A DNA stretch of 64,000 nucleotides from Rugalucina vietnamica (GCA_964017185.1 OZ024877.1:444501-508500), one strand, 5' to 3'. Positions 20,658-32,361 are shown, numbered from the stretch's first letter. Notes: generated from the letters alone by a model not told the origin. A program made the numbers and translations.

Positions 20658-20743
20658 GAAATAAAAAATAAAACTGAGATCCTTTACGAGTATTGAACAC
20701 ATTAATGAGAAAGGAGATGGGCCATACCGCGGTTTCGAAAACA
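20658..20743 (-). repeat. ribozyme repeat, 3' part only
   Basis: Minus strand begins within the hammerhead at CGAAACCGCGGTATGGCCC (stem III, cleavage site GUA, stem I 3' strand). It continues CATCTCC, TCTCATTAATGTGTTCAA, AAAGGATCTCAG and TTTTATTTTTTATTT. The CUGAUGA strand is missing, so it is catalytically dead. The 3' end coincides with that of other copies. Confidence 0.65.
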
Positions 20744-20747
20744 GATA

Positions 20748-21259
20748 TCCACTAGGCCTCGCAATTACGTTCGCTTTTGTACAAAATGGTGATGGTTGTG
20801 GGGTGCAGATACAATTGGAAATTGTGTAAACATTTTCATTCGTTTTTACAGTAAATCAAATATTCCTTAATCACACCGTACAACCGACTGTTTTGAAGAC
20901 AGAGTACTGCTTTTAAGGCAGATAAAATGGTAAGTGTTGGAAAAAGGGTAGATGAAAATTTCTTGTTTGTAAAAACCAAGAAGTTAATCAGTTGCTCCCT
21001 GACTTTGGAGAAGGTCTTTGGAGTTTTTGGATACTGAAGCAGCAACCATTTTCTATTTCGTTTTCAAATAAGACTGCTGTTAGTGCATTTTTTTAAAGAA
21101 CAATTTGTAATTTACAATTTTCTGCTCATGTCTTATGTCTACAATGCAAAACATATAACTTTCGATTACACACCCTAAAACTATAATAATTAGGCAAGAA
21201 ATTTCCAAACTTTGTTTACTTATTGAACTGTATGCGACATAGTGTCCAGAAAATTGATA
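20748..21259. repeat. dispersed repeat fragment and unannotated flank
   Basis: 20748-20875 matches part of 476-610 (CCACTAGGCCTCG, ACAAAATGGTGATGGTTG, AAATCAAATATTCCTT). The remainder to 21259 shows no recognisable gene. Small frames on either strand have no motif support. Confidence 0.45.
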
Positions 21260-21570
21260 AAAAGTACAAGTAGGCAATGATCAGGGAAAGGCACAATCAG
21301 AAAGAAATTCCCACTCCAAAAACCTAGGTGGGAAAAACTAAATTGACAATAAGGTACTTATACTTAGAAAACATATCGTAAGCCGAGTGAGAAGCTTTTT
21401 CCCAATACGCGGCCACTCAGTTACCCGAACTTAAATAAAAGTATGAAAAAATACATAAGTTTCAAACAGTTAAAAAATTGACACCAAGACATAAAACAAA
21501 TGGAACAACAACTGAAGTCTCGCCTTGGAACGATTAGTAATATAAAATTACTGGGGGGCTTAAACCGGGG
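21260..21570 (-). mobile_element. PLE 3' end
   Basis: Antisense copy from AAAAGTACAAGTAGGCAATG through CCTAGGTGGGAAAAAC, AGTGAGAAGC, GACATAAAACAAATGG and TACTGGGGGGCTTAAACCGG. It has the G-run variant seen at 9612 and 33826. It ends shortly after CGGGGCCTAACTC. Confidence 0.75.
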
Positions 21571-22282
21571 CCTAACTCTACCAACAGATCATTTTGAATT
21601 AAATAGATGTAAACTAAGACAAATCAGATCTGCTATTAGCACTGGCAATGCTAATAAAACCTACTATTCTTTTTTTCTGATCAGTTTACTAGTATTTTGC
21701 GCCACTCTGATATACATGCAATTCTATTGTTGTTTTACTATCTACTGTTTCTTTCAACGATCGAAGATATGTTTTTATTGGCTTTCTTCGACTGACCGGT
21801 TTCTCTTTCGTGAGAACTGTTTGTACATGTATATATAAGCAGAGACGTTTCTACTGGCGTTAGTACGTGACAGGGTATCCACAATTTGAGCAAAGCAAAG
21901 TTCTCAGTCAATGTCCTGACTTTTCTCTGACTCAAATCAAATTTCCCGTACTCAAGTCTGTGTACTTTGCACACAGGGAGGCGAGTGGTGTCAATCTCTT
22001 TGGTTTCTTCGCAAAGAATAATGTGAAATTTAATTAAAAGTACATTGCTATTTATGAAAATCTAATCCTCCTGTTACTTATTAAATTATTATGAAATCCA
22101 TACATGAAGAAAAATCCTGAGCCATAATTATTGATATTTTCCAAATTCCCCGACTTTTCATACTAGAATAGGATTATGGAAAACATTATCCGTTTGAAGC
22201 AAGCAGTGCAATCAAATGCGTATCATTGCCAGAGGTAAATCGGCCCAATGATTAATATCATACAATATAACGGGATAAGTGA
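21571..22282. other. intergenic, nothing recognised
   Basis: A 112-codon frame (21500-21838) overlaps the PLE end and contains no recognisable domain. A segment around 21660-21840 is TM-like by composition only. Not called as a gene. Confidence 0.35.
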
Positions 22283-22398
22283 TGCAAGAATTACATTCGC
22301 CGGGAAAAGAAAGTTTCGTTCTCCAAACCGCATTTCAAATAAATTAACTTTTGAAACCAATTATTATATTTGCATGTATACCGTTTGTATATGTATAA
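22283..22398 (+). repeat. dispersed repeat fragment
   Basis: Matches 608-722 (GCAAGAATTACATT, CGCATTTCAAA, AACTTTTGAAACCAA, TTATTATATTTGCATGTATA). It stops at TATGTATAAAAA, where the PLE terminus at 22399 begins. Confidence 0.55.
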
Positions 22399-22756
22399 AA
22401 AGGTACAAGTAGGCAATGGTCAGGAAAAGACGCAATCAGAATGAAATTCCCACTCCAAAAAACGAGGTAGGAAAAAAAAAACAAATATCGTAAGCTGAGT
22501 GAGCAGATCTTTCCCACTCAGTTGCCCGAACATAAGAACGAAACCGTACATAAGGTTCAAACAGCACAAAAATTCGATTCTAAAACATAAAAAAATATAA
22601 AGCACAACAGAATTTTCGCCTTGAAACGATCAGTAAAATAAAATTACTAGGAAGCTTCAACCGGTTTTACAAGGCATCACCCTCATCTTCCGCAGTGCTT
22701 CAGAACATTTAGATATTCGTTTGGTCCTCGTGGTGAATCTCTTACTAGTAAATGAA
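22399..22756 (-). mobile_element. PLE 3' end
   Basis: Antisense copy from GGTACAAGTAGGCAATGGTC to GGTCCTCGTGGTGAATCTCT and TACTAGTAAATGAATC. Internal deletions remove the GTACTTATACCATG segment. It abuts the foldback at 22771. Confidence 0.75.
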
Positions 22757-22770
22757 TCTAGTAAATAAGT

Positions 22771-22921
22771 AGTAATTACCCGCTGAGCGACAGGTGGGTA
22801 TGATATTTTCTTGACCTGTCCCGCCAAAAGCATGCACAGAGAGTTCGGGCTCTCGGTGCATGCTTTTGGCTGGACAGGTCTGGAAAATATCATGCCCACC
22901 TGTCGCGAAGCGGGTAATTAA
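22771..22921. repeat. foldback element
   Basis: Inverted repeat with arms of about 70 nt, including TAATTACCCGCTGAGCGACA against TGTCGCGAAGCGGGTAATTA and CCAAAAGCATGCACAGAGAG against CTCTCGGTGCATGCTTTTGG. The loop is only about 6 nt (TTCGGG), so the transcript would form one long hairpin. Confidence 0.75.
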
Positions 22922-23416
22922 CTTACCTTATGGCCCAACTGAGTGAAAATTTAGTTTCCGCCCGACCTACACAACGACAAATCAAACACTGGTTACTTTA
23001 GATCTGCTCCGATATTACATAAACGAATGACCGAAAAATGTTGTCCATTAAAATTTCTTTTCTCGCGACATAACTGTTAACCGAACGCTGCAGGTGCAAA
23101 CTGAGGAATCTTGTCAACGATCTGTCTTCGCTATTGTCAAAAATAGATCAGAATGGAGTATCTTCCCTTGTACGTTTTAAACGTTTTGAAACATATTTTT
23201 ATTTTGTAATATTCAGCATTTCTTTCTCAAATTTTCTAATCAACAATAGGAATTATCTTTTATTGAAAACAGTTAACAGACTGGGTGAGCAAATAAAAAT
23301 TATCTCTTCTTTTATATGTAAACCGTAGCACCATTTCGTTTTGAGTTTCAAATAAGTATATATAGCGTGTGTAGGATTGTAATGCAGGGTTTGAAACAAT
23401 CGTTAATGCAGGGTGT

Positions 23417-23591
23417 AGAAGCCTCCGTGGTGCAGTGGTTAAGTCGCTCGCCTTGTAAACCAGAGGTCGCAGGTTCGATCCCGGGCTTCTCCTAAAAACC
23501 TCCTCCCGGTTGAGCCTTCGGGTGCTCCCGGAACAACAAACCCACAAAACAACCTCAAAAACAATCTCCTATAGTACTGGTCTCGCCCAGG

Positions 23592-23621
<30 letters not shown>
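23417..23621 (+). mobile_element. tRNA-Thr-like SINE, copy 1
   Basis: tRNA-like head with A box TGGTGCAGTGGTTAAG, TTGTAAA anticodon loop (TGT, Thr-like) and B box GGTTCGATCCCGGGC. The body contains CCGGTTGAGCCTTCGGGTGC and ATAGTACTGGTCTCGCCCAG, followed by a ~32-nt A run. It is flanked by AGGGTGTAG on both sides (23410-23418 and 23622-23630), a good target-site duplication. Confidence 0.85.
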
Positions 23622-23624
<3 letters not shown>

Positions 23625-23627
23625 TGT

Positions 23628-23821
23628 AGAAGCCTCCATGGCGCAGTGGTTAAGCCACTTGCCTTATAAACCAGGGGTCGCAGGTTCGATCCCGGGCTTC
23701 TCCTAAAACAACTACAAAAAACAATCTCCCGGTTGAGCCTTCGGGTGCTCCCGGGACAACAAAAAACCCACAAAAACAACCTCCTATAGTACTGGTCTCG
23801 CCCAGGAAAAAAAAAAAAAAT
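23628..23821 (+). mobile_element. tRNA-Thr-like SINE, copy 2
   Basis: Same head (GCCTCCATGGCGCAGTGG) and body as copy 1, with a duplicated CAACTACAAAAAACAATC insertion before CCCGGTTGAGCC and a shorter A tail. It lies directly after copy 1, so the SINEs form a head-to-tail array produced by insertions at neighbouring sites rather than one tandem duplication. Confidence 0.85.
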
Positions 23822-23831
23822 AAGGGATACA

Positions 23832-24002
23832 AGAAGCCTCCGTGGTGCAGTGGTTAAGTCACTCGCCTTGTAAACCAGGGGTCGCAGGTTCGATCCCGGG
23901 CTTCTCCTAAAACCTCCTTCCGGTTGAGCCTTCGGGTGCTCCCGGAACAAACCCACAAAAAACAACCTCCTATAGTACTGGTCTCGCCCAGGAAAAAAAA
24001 AT
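23832..24002 (+). mobile_element. tRNA-Thr-like SINE, copy 3
   Basis: Third copy with intact A and B boxes and a short AAAAAAAA-ATT tail. AAGGGATA occurs on both sides (about 23822-23829 and 24003-24010), consistent with its own target-site duplication. All three copies are sense and share the diagnostic GGTGCTCCCGG. Confidence 0.85.
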
Positions 24003-24602
24003 TAAGGGATATAGTTGGTCGTTTATGATATACGCAATTCAAAAACGTGTGAAATTGGTTTCTCATTCATTGTTCTTGCACTTTTACAACAATAACACAC
24101 TAACAATAATACGAGGATCAGAAACCAACTTCCAACTCGAGGAGACACTCATCTCAATGCAACTGCCCAGTCAGTCCGATCAGTGCACTGCAATCGATAT
24201 TCATGCGCATTGGGCAAATCCTTAATTCAGTACTACTGAAACAAGGATTTAAAAGCAGTTACATTGGGATGGAAGTCCGAGTCGAAATTGCATGGCCATG
24301 CTTTAGTGGAGTTTTTTTTTATCAGGAACGTCACTTTCACCACTTCACCACTTTCCTTACCTCCAGACAGGTGTGTAATTTCCTTGCCTCAAGACAGGTG
24401 TGAAAGTATTTTCTATACTGCCCTAGACACTGCACGTGCAGTAAGGTAAGAAACTTAACTCCCCGTGATTAACATTGCAGTCATAAGGTAAAATATATTA
24501 TCAAATTTCCAATGATCTTATTTCCATTTTTCATGGAGTTTATTATTGTTTTTGTAGAGCACGAATATGATAATCTCTTATGTATCACTTATCTTTTCAT
24601 CA
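24003..24602. other. intergenic, short repeat fragment
   Basis: No supported gene. A local direct repeat (CCTCCAGACAGGTGTG / CCTCAAGACAGGTGTG) lies near 24360-24405. 24505-24580 matches 745-798 of the dispersed repeat at 476. Confidence 0.4.
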
Positions 24603-24830
24603 ATTAACTCATTTAAGCCTGGCGTCCCTTTTATGGGACATAGGCAAACAGAATAGCCCCAGATGTGACGCCGCAGAACGCGGCGTCCCATCTGGGGCTA
24701 TTTGTTTGCTTATAGAATTTTCATCGAAAAATTGAATAAGATTTAAAAATAACACCTGACGCCCCTAAAAATGAAAGTGGATTCGGCCTAATGATAATGA
24801 TGGGAGAATCCATTCGTCAAATGTGGGTTA
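24603..24830. mobile_element. TTAA-type MITE, copy 1
   Basis: About 228 bp starting TTAACTCATTTAAGCC and ending GTCAAATGTGGGTTAA, with a strong central hairpin (GACGCCGCAGAACGCGGCGTC). A close relative with the same ends is at 42789-43018, where the apex reads CCGCGTTCTGCGG. Elements of this architecture are abundant in bivalve genomes and are regarded as piggyBac-type non-autonomous elements; that assignment is from memory of the family, not a search. Confidence 0.7.
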
Positions 24831-26644
24831 AATGATCAGAGGTTCAATCGTTCTTTAAATAAGGCTGTTTCTTTATCGTCTTTAATGAACGAGAATAAAC
24901 CTTTCAAATTAACGACTAAGTAGCCATTTGTGTTGTGTATCTCAAAGATCTCGTTAAAGGATCACGGAAGATTTTATAGATTTCCCGCCAAAGGTTTGAG
25001 TGTCTCTGGCAGCTTCTTCTCCGTAAAATAAACCATTACATTTTATAAATGAAACAGCATTGTGGAAACCTCTTGATGTTACATACCTGCAGCATAAATC
25101 TGTGTCGAAGGCGGTGGGGGTCAGATTTTTTCAAAAAATGATTTTGTCAGAAAACATATCTTTTGCCATAAATTGTCAAGAAAATACAACATTATGCTTA
25201 TTGCATCCTAATTATTTGGGTAGAAACAATTTATGCACAAATAACAGGTAAATCATCTTTATCAGATTCATAACTCTAAGTAACACTGTCCATCACTTAT
25301 GTATGCCAATACATGTACATGTACCTAGAATATACTATGCAAAATAAATTAATGGAAATTTACATAGAACAGTGACTCCATATGTTTTAGACATTATGGA
25401 AGTTAGTTGACAATGTATTGTATGTGAAAAAGACAATGTATTGTATGTGAAAAAAACCAATCGTTGCGTGGAGGTGAAATTACGTAATATGAATTCAAGT
25501 TCATGGAGGCATACCTCAAATAAAACATAAAGTATCAAAATTGATAAACATATTTTGCACAGTATATGTGTATGCCTTATAACATGTACACTTTGCGTAT
25601 AGCTGTGAAAATAGGACAAATTGTCTTTTCATTCAGGTAGGACATATACAGTATATTCCCATAGCCTTGGTACATTACAAATATTCGGCATTTATCGGTT
25701 TTGGGGCTTTTTGACAGCCTTCTCCCCCCTTGCCAAACATGGCATTTTGATATGATATGTCATTTACAAAAATACATCTGTGTTCAAAATACTTTGATTG
25801 GGCTAGCGGAGGGGGAACATGGATTTATAAAATGTTTCCTATTTTCTATATTATCCTATGTTAAATTAAAAAAAAATTACAATATTTCGAGAAGTCACTG
25901 CTTTAATTGCACAAAATAATACATGTCTAAAATACATGTATTTTATTTTTCGACTGCAATAAACTTAATTTCAGTGCTTGGAACTTGAGGTTTTAAAGAA
26001 TTCTTGGGCCATTTCACAAAAGAAAACTTCCGAGATCCTTGCAATATTAATTTTTTAAGGGTCAACTAAAGGGCGGTTCTCGGAAAGGTGGCTAATGTCT
26101 AAACATGAGTCAATTCAAGGTTTATATTCAAAATAGATGCAACAAAATATATGGACAGCGGACATTAAAACAATATACTTGTTTTTAAAAGGGTTCGTAT
26201 TTTAGTTTTAGATACATGTATTTCCAAATATTTTTTTCATATTTCTGAATTTTGTTTATTATTATGCCAGTGCTTATTTGTAAAGTATGAATAGAGGGGC
26301 CAACTTTTTGCGTAAACTTCATACACCCGATCCCGAATATCTACATGTATACAATGAAGTTTTAGTCAAAATGGATAAAAGCAAATTATAGCAGGAATGT
26401 GCATCCATACACCTTGTTTAAAATAATACAAAAGGGAATTGCAAGGAGTTGTAACAGTTTTAGATTTAGGTTAACCGTGTGTGATTAAGTGTAATTTTGA
26501 AGAGAAATTTTCTGAAACGTCAGTGTTCATATATTGTACCAACAAATTGGATTCTGCACAAAACAGGATCTCTATATAGAAAGAGCTTGGCAAAAATAAG
26601 GAAATAATAAAGCATTCGCAAAATGATTAAAACAATAAAATAAA
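24831..26644. other. intergenic, nothing recognised
   Basis: About 1.8 kb of AT-rich sequence. A short direct repeat (GACAATGTATTGTATGTGAA) lies at about 25410-25452. No coding frame has motif support on either strand, and no RNA gene was recognised. Confidence 0.4.
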
Positions 26645-26649
26645 TCATG

Positions 26650-26735
26650 TAATAATACTACTACTACTACTACTAATAATAATAATAATAATGATAATGA
26701 ATAATAATAACAATAATAATAATAATAATAAAACG
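26650..26735 (+). repeat. ACT/ATA trinucleotide microsatellite
   Basis: ACT repeats (about 26657-26675) grade into AAT/ATA repeats with GATAATGA and CAATAATAAT interruptions. Confidence 0.9.
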
Positions 26736-26744
26736 TATGGGTAT

Positions 26745-26985
26745 ACATTCTCAAAACATGTCTTTATACGTACATACTTAAAATTTCGACGTTTTTATTA
26801 CTTTTGCTGAAAACATAAAGTGTGAGTACACGTTAGGACCGCTTCGGCTAACGAGTACTCACAATTTATGTTTTGGAGCAAAATTAAGAAAATAGGTATA
26901 CCCCTGCATACCACAGTTTTGCTATATATATTTTGGGTTCAGTGGTGTATACATTAAACAGACATGTTTTCGTGATGGTCTGACA
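26745..26985 (+). repeat. CACGTTAGAACCGC hairpin family, copy 2
   Basis: Hairpin arms GTGTGAGTACACGTTAG... and CGAGTACTCACAATTTATG, with apex GGACCGCTTCGGCTAAC. It is followed by AAAATAGGTATACCCCTGCA and terminal GACATGTTTTCGTGATG. Confidence 0.65.
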
Positions 26986-27209
26986 ATAACAGTCGGTGTC
27001 CGCTTAGCCCCTACACACCGTATGTGTGCCATCAATACATTATTTGCATTGTATATTGGACCGTGATGCCATGTTGTTAAACTTGTGGATTTTGTGCACG
27101 AGGGTGTCCAAATGAAAATCGGAGCCACATACATAACAACTTATTTTAGCAAATAAGCATGACACAACTTTATATTTACATTTTTATTGCAATCGCCCTA
27201 GATGAAAAA

Positions 27210-27980
27210 AGGTACAAGTAGGCAAAGATCAGGAAAAGGCGCAATCAGAAAAAGATTCCCACTCCAAAAACCGAGGTGGGAAAAAAACCAAACTAACAGT
27301 CAGGTACTTATACCATGAAACATATCGCAAGCCGAATGAGCAGCTATTTTCCCAATAGGTGGCCACTCAGCTACCTTAACTTAACTAAAAATATGAAAAC
27401 ATATACATAAGGCGCCAACAGCACAAAAAATTTCCAAACACCAAGACATAAAACAAAAAGAACCACCACAGAAGTATCGACTTGGAACGATCAGTAACAC
27501 AAAGTTACTGGCGGGCTTAAACCGGTTTTACATGGCCATAACCTCACCCTCAGCTTCTGCAGTGGTTCATAACATTTACTTAGTTATTCGGCCCTCGTGG
27601 TGAATCTCTAACTAGTCAATGAATCATCAAGAACAAACAAATAAATCATGATAAACATCCTGATGAATCAAAAACCAGGACTCACAGACTGAGTAAGCTG
27701 CCCGACGATGGAGATCCCTGGGCGCCGAATAACCTACTAACTCCGGAGCAAAGGAAAAACACCAGTTGGACCCCGGTGGGCCAAGCAACAGACAAGAAGC
27801 TCCGGCCCCAACCAACTAAAATGAATAGCTTTATGTCGGGGCCATCATAGAGTCTGACGCCCGACCCACCGGCGTGCAATTAAAGAAGGCAGCATAGTTA
27901 TCAACCATGATTGGGTTAAAAACTAAGCATGCAGACTGTCGCATAACATTCAAGTTATAACCTATACGTCTGTAACGTAT
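27210..27980 (-). mobile_element. PLE 3' end with ORF terminus
   Basis: Well-preserved antisense copy from terminus GGTACAAGTAGGCAAAGATC through the whole 3' UTR to the ORF end (minus strand NLNVMRQSACLVFNPIMVDN, YAAFFNCTPVGRASDSMMAP). It is truncated near TATACGTCTGTAACG. It serves as the window's best reference for the 3' ~770 bp. Confidence 0.85.
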
Positions 27981-28259
27981 CTTTCTTGATGTTCTTCATT
28001 TCCCATTAAGTCACGTAATCTAGAGGCCACGCCTATGGGCGGGGAGACGTCAAAACCAACACAGTGACGTTGTTTGTTTACTCTTGTTGTCGTGACGTTG
28101 GTCGCATATCGCCATGAAGTTAGGCGCGAAAATTTGACGTTTTGGCTGTTCCAAAACTACGATAAGTCGGATTTAATGTCTAATAACATGAAAATGAGCG
28201 GTGATATGTGCAATTAAACATCTGATACTTGATTGATAATATAAAATGTAAATATAAGT

Positions 28260-28403
28260 ATTGAAATTCAGATTATAGCTTTCACTGGATGATGAAAAAC
28301 ATTAGCTGTTTTAATGTCTCCGCGAAGCCCTTCGGGCTTCACAGACATTAAAACAGCCTAATGTTTTTCATCATCCAGTGAAAGCTAAAATCTGAATTTC
28401 AAT
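28260..28403. repeat. foldback element
   Basis: Near-perfect inverted repeat with arms of about 58 nt (ATTGAAATTCAGATTATAGC against GCTAAAATCTGAATTTCAAT). The inner hairpin is CGAAGCCCTTCGGGCTTC. It lies about 500 bp upstream of the GPCR pseudogene. No TSD longer than 2-3 nt is evident. Confidence 0.75.
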
Positions 28404-28899
28404 CCTTAAATCAAACATACGTGGAGCAATGTATGTCATACTTAACTTAGTCATTTTTGGCGATGGACATATTTTGTAACAGAAAACAAGGCAGACGAGG
28501 AACTGCTAGGGTCTACACATTTGTTTATATCTGCCTTCCACATAACAATTAACGTCTGATTTTCGAAAGCGTTACAACCAGCCTTCATATAGACTAACTA
28601 AAACTGGTGTGTACATAGTCTATAGTTTTGTTTTTTTGTTTTTTTTGTTTTTTTCTTATTTTTGCTGCAATACATAGATACGTGCATGACAGCATATTGT
28701 AACCGTGCGTCCTTCATTTTCACATTATCAGACCCACGGTATTTATTCCACACAGTCTTGTTTCTACACGTTACATATGGCGCGATTCATTTACTACTCA
28801 GTTTCAATTGGAACGGCAATTTTCTTCTTCATTTTCGTATGTGCGCATGGTCCAAACAGAAACTATACCGAGCTATATTTTTTATTTCAGACAAAGAGG

Positions 28900-29924
28900 A
28901 TGTCAGACATTTGTAGAAAATTGGACTTTGCCGAATGTTATATTACAGTTGTATTATGGAAGATAATTGCCCCTATGCTGCTAGTTGTTGGCGTAGCTGG
29001 GAACTTTCTATCTATAGCGGTCCTCTCGAGAAAGCGCATGCGCCATACAGCTACTTCGGTGTACCTTCGTCTTCTAGCCATTGTCGATTCATTGGTTCTT
29101 CTGGTGAATTTACCGCGCCAAGTAATATACTGGTACACTTCAGTGAGTGTTCGCGATATCAACACCGTTACCTGTAAAATGGTAAGGTTTCTAGCTCCGT
29201 CTTTCATAACCATGTCTTGGTGGCTTCTACCAATCATATCAATTGACAGATTAATATTGGTACGATATCCTATTTGGGCAAAGACAAATTGCAGTAAAAA
29301 GTTAGCTAAAGTCGTATTTACTATTTTGGTACTAGCAACCATGGCGACTCACTTTCATAGCATACTTTTTATGGATATAGCGAGTAAAGATTTCACTGTC
29401 CAGGGAAATATAACAAATAAGACAGTTCAAGTGTTTGGACTATGCGGTCCAGTCTCGGACTGGTATAGAGAATTCCAATAGTGTTTAACCTTGCACCTGT
29501 GAGCAGCCAGGTGGTGTGTAACGTTCTGTTGGTGAGGGAGCTTGTTATCCGATCTAACAAGAAAGCAGCGAACCAGAGAGGCCAACAGGACACTAGTGAC
29601 AACGATCAGCGCGATTTAAGATCCGTCACGCGCATGCTGATCGTCGTATGTATTTTCTTCGTGTTGAGTTCAGTACCAAAATTTCTACAGCTTCTTTTAA
29701 AGTCATATATATTTACACCAAAAACACCTCACAACACTGCAAAGGATTTGCTGTTCAGGGCCTGTGTACAGCTTCTAGTCCACAGCAGCAACGCGTTCAA
29801 CTTTCTACTTTACACACTCAGCGGAAAGGTGTTTAGGAAGGAACTGTGGTCTATGTGTCAACAAGGTAGACAAAAAATTTTGCATTGCTTGGGTAGGAAT
29901 GCTGTGTATCCTGGGGAAATGTAA
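28900..29924 (+). pseudogene. broken class A GPCR paralogue
   Basis: Close relative of the 18015 receptor. It shares DFAECYITVVLWKI, VGVAGNFLSIAVLSRKRMRH, SVYLRLLAIVDSL, SIDRLILVRYPIWAK, ERQ-like loop 3 (NDQRDLRSVTRML) and NAFNFLLYTLSGKVFRKELW. The ATG at 28900 follows an acceptor (TTTATTTCAG, 28890), mirroring the intact gene, so the two arose by DNA duplication rather than retroposition. After DWYREF the frame hits TAG (29479-29481). Alignment with the intact copy shows about 28 nt missing from TM5, which shifts the rest into another frame that resumes at IVFNLAPVSSQVVCNVLL. TM5 is lost, so no functional seven-helix receptor is expected. A genuine short intron spanning the gap is unlikely at this size. 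The C-tail is also shorter. Confidence 0.8.
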
Positions 29925-29944
29925 GAAAGCCCGATGGACAAACA

Positions 29945-30170
29945 GAACAAAAAAGAGCCGCATCATGAAAATTAACCGGATTTTTGCCTATGCAAAAACA
30001 AAGATGCAGACCAGTTGATCAGCGCCTTTGCTGTTGCTACAAAGAAAACACAATCCCTCTTCTTCTTCTGCTTAAATCAGAAACTTGCATCTTCAAGGCA
30101 TTTTCTGTGGCTATATAAATCGGTTTGTGCCGGACCTGGTTGGAAACCCAAAAGGTCGGATTTCTCAAGA
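29945..30170 (-). repeat. degenerate foldback relative
   Basis: Contains TTTGCCTATGCAAAAACAAAG, GATCAGCGCCTTTGC and GGTTTGTGCCGGACCTGGTT. These resemble the arms of the foldback at 43658-44130 and its relative at 48765. The copy is degenerate and its limits are uncertain. Confidence 0.4.
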
Positions 30171-30429
30171 TGCGACTCAAAAGTGTCATCTTAGAGTCTG
30201 TTCTGTTACAGGCCCAGCAGCATACGGTTTAGTACAGTACTCAGTAATCAACATGAGAGTGACGCCATAGATTTACCATTTATGTGGATGACATGCCTTT
30301 GCCTATAGTACGATTTTTTTTATTTTACTCATATTTATTACGGTGAATGGACAAAAACTGAAAGTTGTTGATAAATTGGCATACCTGGGAAGTACAATAC
30401 AAACCAGAGGAACATTGGTAATGAAAACG

Positions 30430-31855
30430 CTCAACTGAAGCCTGATCTTGGAGCATTTAGTCATCATGAAATGACATTGACCTTGAATACTGAATCACCT
30501 TTGTTGAGTTTATAAGTTGTCTCCATCAGCAAAGTTTCAGGTCTCAGGCTGCAATAGTTTTCAAAATACCCATTTTCTTCTCTTTTTTTCCATGTAAAAG
30601 CTTATGTTTCCGAAATTGACTTTGCTGTTAAATAGACCAAGAGTCATCATTTTATTAAAATATGATGGGCTGGAGTCCCTGGTGCTACATACCAAGTTTT
30701 GTGGAAATCGGCCGACTGGTTCTGGAGAAGAAGGTTTTTGAAGGGTTTTTACCATATATGGGCATTGGGGCCAGCTTGGTCATGTGACCAAAATATTGCA
30801 AACAAAATTCCAATGCCACTACCCATGGAGGCTCCACATAAAATTTCAAGTTGATAGGCCAAGCGATTTTTGGGAAGAAGATCTTTGAAATTGTGACTTA
30901 ATTTTGATATTTCAATGAACTTGGGTCAAGGTAAAGACATGACCTTGACCTTAATCAGATAACATACCTTCATTGAATCCATTAGTTGTCTGCATCTAGC
31001 AATTTTCAAGTCTCAAGCTACAATAATTTCTAAAATATCCTTTGTTTTCGCCTTTACCATGTAAAAGCCTATGTTTCCAAAATTGACCTTGCCGCAAAAT
31101 AGGTCAAGGTCATCCCAGGGTCATCATTTTATCAAACTATAATGGAATGGAGTCGCAAATGCTACATACAAAGTTTAACGGAAATCGTGCCACCGGTTCT
31201 GGGGGTGGCGGCCATCTTGGTCATGTGACCAAGATATGGAGATCAAAATTTCAATGCCACTATCCAAGGAGGCTCCATATAAAATTCAATTTAATTGGCC
31301 AAGCGGTTTTATAGAAGAAGATCTTTGAAATTGTGACTTAATTTTGATATTTCAATGACCTTGGATAAAGGTCAAGAAATGACCGTGACCTTAATTAATA
31401 ACACACCTTCATTGACTCCATTAGTTGTCTGGATCTAATCTCAGGCTGCAATAGTTTTCAAAATATCCATTGTTTGCTCCTTGTAAAAGCCTATGTTTCC
31501 AAAATTGACCTTACCGTAAAATAGGTCAAGGTCATCACAGGGTCATCATGCGATCAAACTATGATGGGCTGGAGCCCCCGATTATACATGTACATACCAA
31601 GTTTCTTGGAAATCAGCCCACCGGTTCTAGAGAAGAAGATTGTTGTAGGGTTTTTACCATATATGGTGATCAAGATATCGCGATCAAACTTTTAATGCCA
31701 CTACTAAACAATTTCAACTTGATCATCAAAGCGGTTTCAGAAAAGAAGATCTTTGGAATTGTGGACGACAGACGGACGGACGACGGACTAACGCCGGATC
31801 ATGGCCATCCTATAAGCTCACCTTGTGTGCCATCGGCTCAGGTGAGCTAAAATGC
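30430..31855 (+). repeat. GACCTTGACCTT repeat, about three ~430-bp units
   Basis: Three imperfect direct units, each with GACCTTGACCTTAAT-like, TCAGGCTGCAATAGTTT, CATGTAAAAGCCTATGTTTC, AAATTGACCTTGCCG, GGTCATCATTTGATCAAACT, ACCATATATGG and GGCCAAGCGGTTT. The last ends in GACAGACGGACGGACGACGG and a hairpin AGCTCACC...GGTGAGCT followed by AAAA. Partners at 49970-50240 and 55140-56029, fragments at 34319-34440 and 37300-37440. This repeat is widespread in bivalves. The 3' hairpin with CTAA recalls Helitron ends but is not proof. Confidence 0.65.
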
Positions 31856-32361
31856 CATTTTGTAATCATTTCGCGGGAAAAGTCATATTGGTTACGTGTT
31901 CCCTTAACTAAACAATTAAAACGGGACAATGCTTGTCACTGGAAGGCGACCATAAACAATGCGGTCACTTATATCATTTTCTTGTAAATAATTTTAAAGG
32001 CCCATACCAAAGTTTTGACTTAAACCGGATGAAAATGTATGTTAGACGAACGTTAGTTATCCGTAGGTGTACGTTTTGTCCGGTACTCGTCCATTCAACA
32101 TGGTTCATGTCCGTTCGTGGCCGGTCGATCGAAGACACGAACGAACAACTACCGGGCAAGAAACGGACGAAGCGAACGATAACCGGATGCTAAACGGACA
32201 ACGAACGCATAAACTGACGTTCGGGTAACGGATATGAAATGATAATGTATGTAATCAAAGTAATTATCTCCATATTTCGTAAGATTTAGATGATTATCCC
32301 GATATGTCTTGCATATTCTGTTTCATGACATTAAAGTGAGAGGACAAGTTGGAATATATGC

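Noticed and set aside
23439-24066. Minus-strand frames with Phe runs
   Set aside because: They arise from the oligo(A) tails and repeated bodies of the SINE array.
27000-27134. Small minus-strand frame near 26922-27134
   Set aside because: No homology recognised and it overlaps the tail of a hairpin repeat.
31830-31855. Helitron 3' end
   Set aside because: The hairpin followed by CTAA is suggestive, but no TC start or Rep/helicase coding was found, so only a repeat is annotated.
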